This document shows, piece after piece, positions 52,671 to 62,753 of a DNA stretch of 64,000 nucleotides (the first letter of the stretch is position 1; the number at the start of each line of letters is the position of its first letter). Source of the DNA: Zymoseptoria tritici IPO323. Taxonomy: Eukaryota > Ascomycota > Dothideomycetes > Mycosphaerellales > Mycosphaerellaceae. Both the position numbers and the translations under genes were made by a program. The DNA lies in contig NC_018218.1 in assembly GCF_000219625.1 (NCBI RefSeq), forward strand, positions 2,542,001 through 2,606,000. Reading direction: 5' to 3'. The notes under the pieces were generated by a model that saw only the letters and a program-made list of their open reading frames with translations, did no database searches and was not told the origin of the DNA.

Positions 52671-54767
52671 CTATAGCCTGACACGTCCAGCCTCACTACG
52701 TGAATTGAACAAGCGGGAGATGGCCGAGCCCTCCCCGTTATTACTCTGGTCATTCTGCATCCACTTAGGCGTCGTGGTAAAGGCATTCCCAATGTTCTTC
52801 GCCCATTCCGCGCCCTCAAAAGTGTTTTTGACTCGTTCTCCAAAGTCGTGGTAGAAGTGCCGTGCGCTATTGTCTTCTTCCTCTTCATGATTCGTAATGG
52901 CGTTGAAGGCACGATTCGCCTCTCGCACTCGCTCGTCTCGAAACACTCCTTGATCTCGCTGCGGCCGTCGGTCAGGTGTTGATATGCCGGCGTTTCGCTC
53001 GACGTCCAGCGAAGACCCTCTCGCTGCCAGACCAACAGTTCCCTCAGCGCCGCGAGCCTGCAGTTCTCGCTCGATCAGAGCTCTGCCTTCTCGCCAGCCA
53101 CCAGTACCGAATCCGTTTGGGTTCTCGTCCGGATCGTCCTCCAATACGCCAAACCCGAAGACATTCTTCGTCTTGCCATACAAGTTGAAGAGGGTCGCCA
53201 GGAACGGGATGAGCAGAACACAGGGGAAGAAAGCGCTGAAGCCTTGGCCGAGAGGTGTTAGGTTTACTAACTGCCCCAAAAATCGGTAGAACAGCGTGTC
53301 CTTGTATACAGCCGCTGGCATCATGGTGATGAAGTTGTAAGACAGCGGGATCGTGAGCTTCGCGACCTGAAGACTGTACCAGCATGCACTCTCCGCGTAC
53401 GTCTGGCGCTTGACCAGGGCTCGATTGCCCCAAACCTTGACATCTGAGATGGCATAAAGTGCGCTCGTGTCCATGTAAAGCAGCCACCCGGCGGCGATAA
53501 CTTGTCCGCCAAAGTTGACCTTACCGCCGTGCTCCGAATTGGGATGATGGACGACGCTCAGTCCTATGACGGATAACGAAGGCGCAACGGATTTGACCAG
53601 CTCGCTCCAGACAACGAGTATCGACGCGATGGCCAATACACCCGCCAGAATCATTCTCAAAGCGGGGATCATGTTCATATGCAAGACGTAGCGCATGGTA
53701 GGTGTCAGAATCGTAGTTCGGCCCAAGATTGAGTTACCTCCTGGTCTGGCCTGCCCGAAGTCCAGCTTCTTCGAAGATGCAGCGTCCAGAATGGCCTGCG
53801 TGTCCTGTGCTCTCAGACATAGATTGTCCCACTCATCATCGAAGCGTGCCTTGCGATGGCGCGCTCGCTTCAATTTTCGGGTAAGATCTGCCAGGTATCG
53901 ATCCGTCACAACTCCAGGTATGCTAGGATTGGAGGTACGAGGTACAGCAGCATGGCCAGGTCTCGTATCCGGAAGACTCGCCGTCTCTGCGAGCTCATCT
54001 ATCCACTCTTGCTGATCCCTGCTGGCGCCTCCTTTGTGTCTTTTCAAAGTCATCACCGTCTGCTCAAGCTGCTCTAGCTTGTCCGTCGCATCATCCAGCT
54101 TATCTTTTAGTTTCGGCGCCTCTGCTTGCAGTCTACGCAATCTTGCGCTCACATTCGCACTTCTGTAAAGTCGCCGAGGTAATGCGACCAGTCCATGTCC
54201 CATGAGGCCTATGGCCAAAGTGAGACCCCACGCGTACGCCAGTGCCATGACGAGCCCCTTGATACTAGCAACATGGAATCCGTTCTCCCAGATGAAGTAG
54301 ACAAGCCCAAGGATAGCAGTACCCAGCACAATTATCTGATACCGGGCATTCGTCCTCAACGAATACACCATGCGGCTTTGTGTATCCCTGTATCCAGAAT
54401 CGCAGAATTCGCCGAGGAAAGGTAGAACAAACCAAGAGAGTAGAAATGTGAGCCAGTATGTGATTCGCCAGGTAACCAGGATAACTCTTTCGGGTAGCCA
54501 TACTCCGCGAGAATGCTTTGATTCATTTCCGTCCACTGAGGCGAGGTCGATCGGTACGAGGAAGATGATACTACAGGGGAGTACCAGAGCGAGGAACACG
54601 GGAACCAGTAGATAGGCTGGTGTCGTTCGGAGGGGTAAGAAGTGTCGGATGACCAGCAGTACTAGGAGACCGATCGAGAGCATGGCAGCAATTGCGAAGA
54701 CATTTGAGCCGGCGGAGGAGGCCATCGCAGCTATGGGATTGTCGGGTGCCATTTCGTTCGTGATCAT
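52671..54767 (-). CDS. LMBR1 domain-containing membrane protein (LMBD2-like)
   Basis: 698 residues from the ATG at 54767 (another in-frame ATG lies at 54752); no intron. About nine membrane spans are visible. The first group lies before residue 215 (VFAIAAMLSIGLLVLLVIRH, AYLLVPVFLALVLPCSIIFL, ITYWLTFLLSWFVLPFLGEF and more), then a cytosolic coiled-coil loop (about 215-355: RLRRLQAEAPKLKDKLDDAT). Further spans include LRMILAGVLAIASILVVWSE, LTIPLSYNFITMMPAAVY and GFSAFFPCVLLIPFLATLFN. The C-terminal tail is cytosolic. The N-terminal half and PLSYNF segment match LMBR1/LMBD2 proteins, multispan proteins linked in animals to receptor trafficking and GPCR signalling. Fungal function is unclear. 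Confidence 0.88.
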   Translation of the reverse strand: MITNEMAPDNPIAAMASSAGSNVFAIAAMLSIGLLVLLVIRHFLPLRTTPAYLLVPVFLALVLPCSIIFLVPIDLASVDGNESKHSRGVWLPERVILVTWRITYWLTFLLSWFVLPFLGEFCDSGYRDTQSRMVYSLRTNARYQIIVLGTAILGLVYFIWENGFHVASIKGLVMALAYAWGLTLAIGLMGHGLVALPRRLYRSANVSARLRRLQAEAPKLKDKLDDATDKLEQLEQTVMTLKRHKGGASRDQQEWIDELAETASLPDTRPGHAAVPRTSNPSIPGVVTDRYLADLTRKLKRARHRKARFDDEWDNLCLRAQDTQAILDAASSKKLDFGQARPGGNSILGRTTILTPTMRYVLHMNMIPALRMILAGVLAIASILVVWSELVKSVAPSLSVIGLSVVHHPNSEHGGKVNFGGQVIAAGWLLYMDTSALYAISDVKVWGNRALVKRQTYAESACWYSLQVAKLTIPLSYNFITMMPAAVYKDTLFYRFLGQLVNLTPLGQGFSAFFPCVLLIPFLATLFNLYGKTKNVFGFGVLEDDPDENPNGFGTGGWREGRALIERELQARGAEGTVGLAARGSSLDVERNAGISTPDRRPQRDQGVFRDERVREANRAFNAITNHEEEEDNSARHFYHDFGERVKNTFEGAEWAKNIGNAFTTTPKWMQNDQSNNGEGSAISRLFNSRSEAGRVRL

Positions 54768-55082
54768 CGTGTGTTCTTGGAGCAATTTATAGGACCCATC
54801 GATGCTGGAAGTATCATGCGATGTTGTTCAAGTGTGGACGAGTTGAGAGGTAGAACTCAGGAGCCTAGAACGGAACGGCATTTGGAGACGCGATTCCTCT
54901 CACATGCGATGACGAAGCCACGCGGTTCGGAACGGCGCCTCATCCTTCCCTTGTACTCGGGGCTACTTGGCCGACATCACCGACGATAGGCCATCAAGAG
55001 TCCACTTTTGTTGATCATCAAAGAATAAAATGTTGTCTTCCTCGACCGCTCTTGTGTTCGTTCACCGCAACCTCACACAGCG
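54768..55082. other. Divergent promoter, LMBD2-like and dehydrogenase genes
   Basis: 315 bp; no recognised element. Confidence 0.5.
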
Positions 55083-56325
55083 ATGGCGAAACAGATCAAG
55101 CAATGGGTGACCGCTCAAGATGGACTCGACAATCTACGCTTGACCACAGGCTCAATGCCGGAGCCGAAAGATGGCGAGGTCCTGGTCAAGATTAACACTG
55201 TCTCTTTGAACTATAGAGACACTGAAGGTGAGTCTGGAATCGGTTGCAGTCTCATTGAACTCAGCCTGACCGTCGACAGTCATCATGGGTCTGTACAATC
55301 ATCACAAATCGGTTGGACAAGCCCAAGACCTCGTGCCATGCTCCGATATTTGCGGAACGATCGTATCTGCCGGTTCATCGTCGTGGGAGCAGGGCCAGCG
55401 AGTAATGGCAATATGTAAGAGAACTGAAGTACGAAAGACCTGTAGCCGTCCGAGATTGTCTCTCGGACGATGCCAGCAGGTCTCAGTCGGTCTTGATACC
55501 CTGTGTCGGAGCCACTGCTAACCTTTCTGCCCTTCTGTTTTAGTCAACCAGACTCATACCCATGGCCAAGTCAAGGAAAAGGACATGGCATCCGGTCTGG
55601 GTTTGCCTCTGCCCGGTTGCCTCACGGAATATCGAGCCTTCCCGGCTGAGTCTTTGGTTGCAGTACCGGACTACCTGTCAGATGAGGAGGCGGCGTGTCT
55701 ACCAATTGCTGGCGTTACCGCATGGATGGCATTGAACGGCATGCGACCTCTTGGACAGCCCATTACCAGTGGCGGTGAAACTGTTCTATTGCAAGGCACT
55801 GGTGGCGTTGCTATCTCTGGCCTGCAGATTGCCCACGCAGCTGGTCTGAAGACAATCATCACGTCTTCATCCGACAAGAAATTGGAAAGGGCGCAAAGAG
55901 AGCTCGGCGCAAGTCATGGCGTCAACTATAAGACAAACCCGGAGTGGCAGGAGGAAGTCATGCGTCTCACCGATGGCGAAGGCGCCGACATCATTTTCGA
56001 GAATGGAGGCGCTCAGACACTGCGGAAGAGCTTTGATTGCGTCTCCTTTGGAGGTCTGATTAACGCCATTGGCTATCTGTCCGGAAAGGAAGATGCGCCT
56101 TCAGACAGGATCAACATGAATGTCCTAGCTCTGAGACGTAATGTCACAGTCAAGGGGATTTTGAATGGACCGCGTGAGCAATTCGAGGAGCTCACAAAGT
56201 TCTATGCCAAACAGCAGATACGTCCCGTCGTCGATAAGGTCTTCACATTTGAAGAGGCGAAGGAGGCACTGAAGTATCTGTTCTCGGGTGGACACTTTGG
56301 CAAGGTCGTTGTCAAGGTTTCGTAG
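55083..56325 (+). CDS. Zinc-type MDR family dehydrogenase / quinone oxidoreductase-like protein
   Basis: Three exons: 55083-55227, 55280-55414 and 55544-56325, 353 residues. The N-terminal GroES-like domain has VLVKINTVSLNYRDTEVIMG and DLVPCSDICGTIVSAGSSSW. The NYRD motif, with no zinc-ligand pattern of classical ADHs, marks the quinone-oxidoreductase-like branch. The Rossmann domain contains VLLQGTGGVAISGLQIAHAA (NADP-binding glycine motif) and later INAIGYLSGKE. It should be a cytosolic NADPH-dependent reductase of enones or quinones. The substrate is unknown. Intron 3's acceptor ends ttttag and the last exon is the longest ORF. Confidence 0.9.
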
Positions 56326-56560
56326 AGAGTGGAGGGCGAGTGAATCCTGACAGAAAGCTTGTCTCTCTTGAACGCCACATCTCCTTCTCCTCCTTTCCCG
56401 TTCAGTTTAGAACTACGCCACAAATGCGTCACCTCGAATTTGTCCCGTCCACCCACGTCCTTCATAAACATGCGCGCTCCCACCATAAAGCGATCGTGAC
56501 CTGCATGCGTCGCGCAAACGGTACCGAACTATCCGCCGCATCATACATCGTGCACCCATC

Positions 56561-57568
56561 ATGGCGACTAGACGAACGACCAAGGTCGAAGTGCCCATAC
56601 CGACAACACCAAATGGCAACAGCAACAGCAACATAACATTGGACCAGCCGCCGCGAAATGGGTCGCCATACCTACCGACATCACTAGAGACGACGCTACT
56701 CGCCATATACCCAGTGACATTACTGATGGGCTCCTTGTTCAGCACATTCCGTCACGCTGATCGCGCCAACTCATACAATGCCGACACTCAATCATACGAC
56801 CCTCTCAACGCACCTAGCTATTTCGCCAAAAAGAGCAACATCTTCAACGTATACTTTGTCAAAGTCGGCTGGCTCTGGACTACCCTAGCATTCTTTCTCT
56901 TGATCCTGTCGCATTCGTCTCTGGGACCACCACTCCGACTCCAGCTCACCCGCCGCCGATGGCAAGCCACTCTTCGTTATACCTGCGCTACGCTCATCTG
57001 GATCTTTGTCACGCAATGGTTCTTCGGTCCGGCGATTATTGATCGCAGCTTCCGGTGGACTGGCGGACAATGCCAGGTGATCTATGGCAATAGTCTCGCC
57101 GATCAAAAGGAAAGGGAAGAGATGAATGATGTGAGGGAGGTCTTCACGCACGCGGCGTGTAAAGCGACGGGTGGAACCTGGAGAGGAGGACACGACATCA
57201 GCGGACACGTCTTCCTGTTGATGTTAAGCAGCGCCATGCTGTGGCTGGAATTCCTGCCGGCCGTGCTTCGAATGGAAGGACTCACAGACGCTCGACGGAT
57301 TCGCACGTCGGATGGAGCGGTTCGCAGCGCGGCGGTGGAGTCGGACATGAAGTCGGATACCTCGCGAGAGCTCGGGATCGGAGTCCAGGTCGCTTTAGGA
57401 GTCGCAGTTCTGAGCTGGTGGATGCTGTTGATGACCGCGGCCTTCTTCCACACTTGGTTTGAGAAGTTGACGGGTTCTCTGGTCGCTTTCACCACCATCT
57501 ACTTGGTCTACTTCCTGCCGAGAGCAGTCCCAGTCTTGAGGCAGATTATTGGGATGCCTGGCGTCTAG
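56561..57568 (+). CDS. FIT family ER membrane protein (Scs3/FITM2), lipid-droplet formation
   Basis: 335 residues, no intron. Six or so hydrophobic helices: LLAIYPVTLLMGSLFSTF, VGWLWTTLAFFLLILSH, ATLRYTCATLIWIFVTQWFF, VFLLMLSSAMLWLEFLPAVL, VALGVAVLSWWMLLMTAAFF and LVAFTTIYLVYFL. The motif GGHDISGHVFLLML carries the conserved histidines of FIT proteins, which are ER acyl-CoA diphosphatases that keep ER membrane and lipid droplets in balance. The loop CKATGGTWRGGHDISGH is strongly conserved. A polar, Pro-rich N-terminus of about 45 residues precedes the first helix. Confidence 0.93.
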   Translation: MATRRTTKVEVPIPTTPNGNSNSNITLDQPPRNGSPYLPTSLETTLLAIYPVTLLMGSLFSTFRHADRANSYNADTQSYDPLNAPSYFAKKSNIFNVYFVKVGWLWTTLAFFLLILSHSSLGPPLRLQLTRRRWQATLRYTCATLIWIFVTQWFFGPAIIDRSFRWTGGQCQVIYGNSLADQKEREEMNDVREVFTHAACKATGGTWRGGHDISGHVFLLMLSSAMLWLEFLPAVLRMEGLTDARRIRTSDGAVRSAAVESDMKSDTSRELGIGVQVALGVAVLSWWMLLMTAAFFHTWFEKLTGSLVAFTTIYLVYFLPRAVPVLRQIIGMPGV

Positions 57569-57861
57569 ATCCGAACGTTTACACAGTATTGGAGAATTCC
57601 AAGACCACAAGCAATGAAACAACATAATTCTATCGCCCCAGACGATACCTGATTCTCCTTCCGAGTGATTTCTGCGGTCTCGTCAGTTCGAAATGACTTG
57701 TCTTCGCCACCGAAATGATCTGTCTGAGCGAGTAACCCCTGCAATGAACACAGACCCAATGTGGGCCCAAGGCAACCGCTCCGTGTCCGAACACTGTCAG
57801 CTTCAAACATCATTATTATGGGCCCACGACTCCGCCCATTGGCCCTTTTTTCAGGCATTCC

Positions 57862-60472
57862 ATGACTCTTGCGCCGATGATTCTGCCTCGTAGACGAACC
57901 AACTCGCTCCAGGCCGTCAGTTTCGATTGGACGAACAAATGCAATACCACCGCCACAGACTTTCAGAAGTCAGTACGAGAGAATGTCGACTGGACCAGCT
58001 CGCCGCTGGGTGCAATTGAAGCATGGCCAGCTACCCTCCGGACCATGGTGCTCATGGCCATGGCGGACACCACACCCTCTGCCGTATTGTGCGGAACAGC
58101 GATTGGAGCCTCGATAGTATACAATGAGGCATTCGCAGTTCTGCTCCCCTCCAAAACACACACGGGTCTGCAGGGACATTTATTTCAAGAGAGGTTGGAT
58201 GATATATGCTCGGACTTCGACGCGGCCTGGGAGAGACAAGTGAAGAGTGGGCAGGTGGAGATCCTTCCAGATCAACGCATCAGATCAGACCGGCTAGGAC
58301 TCGTGGAGGAAAAGACATATACATGGAAACTGTTGCCGTTCTTCGGCGAAGACGGCGCTGTCGCCGGAAGTCTTGTCACCGTGAGCGAGGATAAGTCATC
58401 CGCTCGAAGCGAACGAAGCAAGACTGTTCGCGAAATTGGCAGTGTGATGAAAGGCGCAATCGATCGTACCGCCAATCAGACGGCTGTGAACATTCTGCGA
58501 CTCAATCAGCATTTCTCCGGTAACACCTGCAACTGCGCAAGGCTATGGGAGGTCGAAGAACAGCTTGAAGCCTACAAAGCACGATATGAGAATTTTGCAA
58601 ACTACGCACCAGTTGGAATCGCTATCGTCACAAGGGAATACTCCATTGAGTGGGCGAACAAGGCGTATCACGATGTTATGGAACAGACGTCGGAAACAAC
58701 GTCCTTTCTAGACTGTGTTCATCCTGACGATGTCTCCGCAGTGGAAGGCCAATTTGAACACGGGACACTCCACGAGGGAGCTTACTCTTTTCAATGTCGA
58801 TTGAAGAAAATGGCAAGTTCGGCGGCAGTCTCTCCTGGTGAGGAAGTGCCACAGAGCAGCCCTGCATGGATCTTGGTGTCTGCGTACAAAGGGCTGGACG
58901 TTGAGAACAACACGACGATGTGCTGGATGTGAGTAGACACCTTTCGCGTATAACGTTGGCCGGCCTAACAATGATCTCAGCATCGACATCACCGCACATA
59001 AGACTGCCGAGGAGTTCTTGCGCAGACGTATGGACGAGGCGATGGAGATGAAGAAAGCTAAGGAACGCTTTATCGATCAAACCTCGCATGAAGTGAGGAA
59101 TCCATTGTCCGCCATGATCCACTGCACAGAAGATATCATAACAGAACTCCGCAAAAGAGGGGACGCATCCTTGTCCGAGGCTCTCGAAGCGGCGCAAACG
59201 ATTTCTCACTGCACCCAGCACATTAAGAACATCGTCGACGACGTTCTTATCCTCTCGAAGCTGGACTCTGACTTAATACAGGTCGACCCGAAACCGACTT
59301 TTCCTCGCCAGGCGATCGAGACCGCCGTGAAGATCTTCAAGGGCGAGCTCCGCGCGAGTAGTGTGGACCTAACCGTTGAAGAAGACGCGTCGATGGAACA
59401 CTTCGGAGTAGAGTGGCTACTACTGGACTCGAATCGCGCCCTACAAGTTCTCTTCAATCTGATTACCAATGCGATCAAGGTTGTGAAGGGTCGAGATCGA
59501 AGGAGGATCGTGGTCAGACTGATGGCTGCGCATCGGCCAGAGCCACCGATTTGCAAAGTTCGATATGTCCTGCCACGCCAGGAATCCAAAGCGGTCGACT
59601 TTGGGCCCGATGCTAATGCGCAGGAGTCCGTATATCTGGTTCTCGCTGTTGAAGATACCGGACCTGGCCTCACTTCCGACGAGCTGAGCAGCCTGTTCGA
59701 GCGATTTACACAGGCCGTTCCGAAGACCGAAAGTAGATATGGCGGGAGTGGGCTGGGTCTGTTCATCTCACGCGATCTGACTGAACTTCAGGGCGGTCGG
59801 CTCGGCATTGCTTCCGAGGACGGAGTCGGGTCGACGTTTCTTTTCTCGGTCGAGTGTAGGAAGACCGAGCCGCCACAGGACCTCATCGATACTGTAAAGT
59901 TTGATCATCCTCCAACTCCACAACGCTCGGATACATCTCATTCCTTTCTGCGAGGCCTGTCTGATCTGCAATTGAACGGGCAGGCCGTCACACGAACGCA
60001 GCTGGACTGCGCGGAGCCAGAGTTGGAAGCGCGTGTCACTCGCAGAGTTTTGGTCGTAGAGGACAACGCCATCAATCAGAAAATCCTCGCGAATCAGCTC
60101 CGCAAACGTAGCTTTGAGGTCAAGGTTGCCTCTCATGGAGAAGAAGCACTCTCCGCACTGCAAATGGCCGTGGAAAGACCAGTCCCACCAACGATCAACA
60201 GAAAGCCGGTCCCTGGTACACTGTTCGATGTCGTACTCATGGACATCGAGATGCCCGTCATGGATGGTATAACATGTGTTAAGCGTATACGAGCCTACGA
60301 AACTAGTCGAGGAATACCGACAAGACTGCCGGTCATTGCTGTCACGGCCAACGCCCGCAGTGAGCATGGCACTAGCGCAATCGAGGCTGGCATGGACTCC
60401 GTTACAACTAAACCGTACAAAATCGAGGAGTTGGTCGAGGAGATCGAGAAAGTTTGTACCCCTCCCGGTTAA
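57862..60472 (+). CDS. Hybrid histidine kinase with PAS-like input and receiver domain
   Basis: Two exons, 57862-58928 and 58981-60472, 852 residues. N-terminal input (about 30-190) begins VDWTSSPLGAIEAWPATLRT, a WTxxPLG..WP pattern seen in PAS-linked sensor kinases, and includes SIVYNEAFAVLL. A PAS domain follows (about 240-345; NFANYAPVGIAIVTREYSIE). The HisKA has the phospho-accepting His392 in DQTSHEVRNPLSAMIHC. The HATPase has NLITNAIKV, VEDTGPGLTSDELSSLFERF and GGSGLGLFISRDLTELQGGR. The receiver (about 717-848) has LVVEDNAINQKILANQLRK, phosphorylatable Asp777 in VVLMDIEMPVMDG, and TKPYKIEEL. All catalytic residues are present, so it should be an active phosphorelay kinase feeding an Ypd1-type transmitter. 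No transmembrane helix is seen, so it is likely cytosolic. Confidence 0.93.
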
Positions 60473-60607
60473 GCCACGGACCAGGATCAAGCAACGACTT
60501 TGAGCGCTGTGGACATGACAAGCACGTTTGCGACCGGACTTCTGCTTCTTTGACTGCTGGGCAGACAGAGGACTTGGCTACTGACATGGGCAGTGGCACG
60601 CACGACG

Positions 60608-60691
60608 ACATGTACGGTGGCATGTATGGTGGCATGTACGGTGACATGTACGGTGGCACGTACGGTGATATGTACGGTGGCATGTACGGTG
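60608..60691. repeat. 12-bp minisatellite, seven units
   Basis: Seven near-identical 12-bp units (consensus gcatgtacggtg) run head to tail just after the histidine-kinase stop. In one frame they spell Met-Tyr-Gly-Gly/Asp repeats within an ORF (60454-60726). The units differ by one or two bases. Confidence 0.9.
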
Positions 60692-60797
60692 GTCGGTCGA
60701 TTGGTATGCTGGACTTGCTGGCGTAATCCGCCTGCTTCTCGACTCGTACATGTACAGTGCGTCGGAACAAGGCAACAAGCTAACTTCACTGGACACC

Positions 60798-60845
60798 GAG
60801 AAGAGGTTCTCCTGAGAAGAGGTTCCCCTGAGAAGAGGTTCCCGT
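60798..60845. repeat. 16-bp tandem repeat, three units plus degenerate copies
   Basis: Three units of gagaagaggttcycct follow one another, and degenerate gagaagag-type copies continue in the purine-rich sequence to about 61010. Confidence 0.85.
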
Positions 60846-61703
60846 GAGAAGCTATTCGTTGGAAGAGAGGATGGCTGTTTATGAGAAGGGAAGAGCTTCG
60901 CACGAGAGGAAATTCACCCAAGATGAGAAGAGTTTCTCTAGAGCAGAGAAGAGTTCTCAGCAGAGGAGAAGCGGGTCTGAGGAGAGGGGAAGAAGTTCGT
61001 GCGAAGAAGTTCTGCAGCAAATTGTCCATCTGCGCATACACTTGGCGACAAAACCACATTCCATCGGGACAAGCAGGACTACCCGTATGTGTACTCAGCA
61101 TAACTACTATGCTACTTGCACGACTATCTGAACACGACTTGCTAAAACTTAAGACGTACGACTGTTTAGCATGTACGAAATTGCCTGCACGCCCACCTGG
61201 ACGGCTATCTTCACGTCCTGCTCAACTACCTGTCTTCCTGCACGCCGATCGAACTCCTGGCAACCTACCTGGGCACATGTCTGCTGATTAGTCGTAAAGT
61301 CACCTATCACGGCCGCTGTCATTCACACAAAGATCTCTAAGTCCACCTCTTGGGGACTGTCCAGCTCCTGTTGTCCTCCAGGAAGCCTGACCACAGCGAA
61401 TCTCATAGAAATGGAAGCACGTGGAAAAGGCGCTTCTTCATTCAAACGAGTCGTGAATTCTACCAGTTTAGGCTACCGAGGAAGAAGCTATTTCAATCTA
61501 GCTCTGGCCAATGTGGTCGTTTGCGCATGTACGCAGTCATCGTAACGCATCCTGTATGAGGGCTTGGGTTTCAGCCTTCTTCGGACACCTCGCCCTGGCC
61601 CTGGCCCTCGTTTTCACCAGTCTCCTCCTGCTTGACGACCTTCTTCGCGGGAGTCTTGGCTTTGGGAGTAGCCGACTTGCGAGGCTGAGCAGTCGCAGCG
61701 AGC

Positions 61704-62360
61704 TTATTGCCATCCTCGATGTCCTTCTCGGCCTTCACCTCCGGCGGCAGCGCCGACGCCATCGCTCTCAGCCACCTTCGGAGTCGCCTTGGCCTTCGCT
61801 GGGGCGCGCTTGCGAGCCTTTGGCGTAGCGACGGCTGGAGCAGCCACAGCGAGCTCGCCACCATCCTCGTCGTTCTTCTCGGCCTTCACCCCGGCCGCAC
61901 CGCTATCGTCGTCGCCCTCAGTCATCTTCGGAGTCGCCTTGGCTTTGGCCTTGGCCGGGGTGCGAGCCTTCTTCTTGACCGGAGTAGCGGCCTCTTCTCC
62001 ATTTCCGTCCGCATCGTCACTGTCCGCCTTGCGCTTCTTGGGAGTACCGTCTCCTGCATCTGACTGGCCTGAAGACACATATTAGTCATTGGATTCGTTC
62101 TCGGATTGAGGAGCTTGTCATGTACTGTCACCACTCATCTTGTCGATCTTCTTCTTGAGGCTGTGCCAGGAAGCTTTGGCCGAGTTGGGGTTTGCAAGAC
62201 CGGTGGCGAGGGCGAATTTGGGGTAGTCGATGGCGACGTCTCCCTTCATGCAGGTGAAGGCTTTGGAGAGCAGCTCGAGCTCGCGCTGGGTGAAGGCGGT
62301 CGTGCCTTTGGCTGGAGTGGCCCCTTTTGTTGGGGTTGCTGCTTTGATTGGAGTGGCCAT
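61704..62360 (-). CDS. Small basic Myb/HTH-like protein with lysine-rich tail; tail probably frameshifted
   Basis: Two exons, 62132-62360 and 61704-62068, giving 197 residues as read. The N-terminus is MATPIKAATPTKGATPAKGT, followed by a Myb/SANT-like domain (FTQRELELLSKAFTCMKGDV, DYPKFALATGLANPNSAKAS, WHSLKKKIDKM), resembling the pair in the next gene. The tail is Lys/Ala/Pro-rich with two copies of a 'VKAEKxxEDG' module, like histone-H1-type chromatin proteins. In frame the second copy is lost at about 61738-61743 and the protein ends EGHRGWQ. One frame over, VKAEKDIEDGNKLAATA and a KTPAKKVVKQEETGEN-type tail run to 61571. A one-base insertion relative to the first copy explains this. DNA binding is inferred from composition and domain. 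Confidence 0.65.
61738..61743 (-). other. Probable single-base frameshift in Myb-like gene tail
   Basis: Compared with the first internal copy of the repeat, the second carries one extra base in ggaggtgaag versus ggggtgaag. The downstream second frame keeps homology to the first copy, which argues that both were coding. No splice site pair that restores frame while keeping that homology was found. It could be a sequencing error, an allele or early pseudogenisation. Confidence 0.6.
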
Positions 62361-62753
62361 GTTGGAGATGGGAACTTGGTTGGTGGTGGCAGGCTGAAGT
62401 TGATGCTGAAGAGAGAAAGAGAATGTTGTAGAGAAGGAAGAGAAATGATGATTTGAGGCGGAAGAGGAATCCCTAAGGTGGGTTCGGCGCGTGGAAGCAG
62501 ATGAAGTGAATTAATCTACACTAAAAACACCTTCCTTCCCTTCATTCACCCGACCGAGTCACACGCATGAACAATCCGCAGAAGATGGTGTCAAATTTCC
62601 GGTTCTGGTCTATGCCCTTGTGCCCGAAGGCCATGGAAGCATCTCCGTGGTACCGCTCAAAGCGCATAGTACGAATTTCGCCTGAAGGGCTTGGTGTGTG
62701 CACATGAAGAAGGAGAGCGTTGTCATCTTGTCGCAACTCGGATTCATCCGTAA
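62361..62753. other. Intergenic between the two Myb-like genes
   Basis: About 390 bp; promoter of the 61.7-62.4 kb gene and terminator of the next. Confidence 0.5.

Larger units (their letters stand above)
60473..61703. other. Repeat-rich non-genic stretch after the histidine kinase
   Basis: Holds two separate tandem repeats (annotated) and a purine-rich zone of degenerate gagaagag copies to about 61010. ORFs of up to 204 codons run through it on both strands, but they reflect repeats and are not supported as genes. The tail-frame continuation of the Myb-like gene covers 61571 onward. Confidence 0.5.

Noticed and set aside
60487..61101. 204-codon minus-strand ORF with Thr-Val-His repeats
   Set aside because: Produced by the reverse of the 12-bp and purine-rich repeats; no start context, domain or splice support.
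61704..61760. Intron from a GTCGGC donor to the gctcag acceptor that would fix the Myb-like tail frame
   Set aside because: A 73-nt intron of this kind would restore frame, but it would remove the second VKAEK..EDG copy, which is homologous to the coding first copy; the branch site is poor. A frameshift explains the data better.
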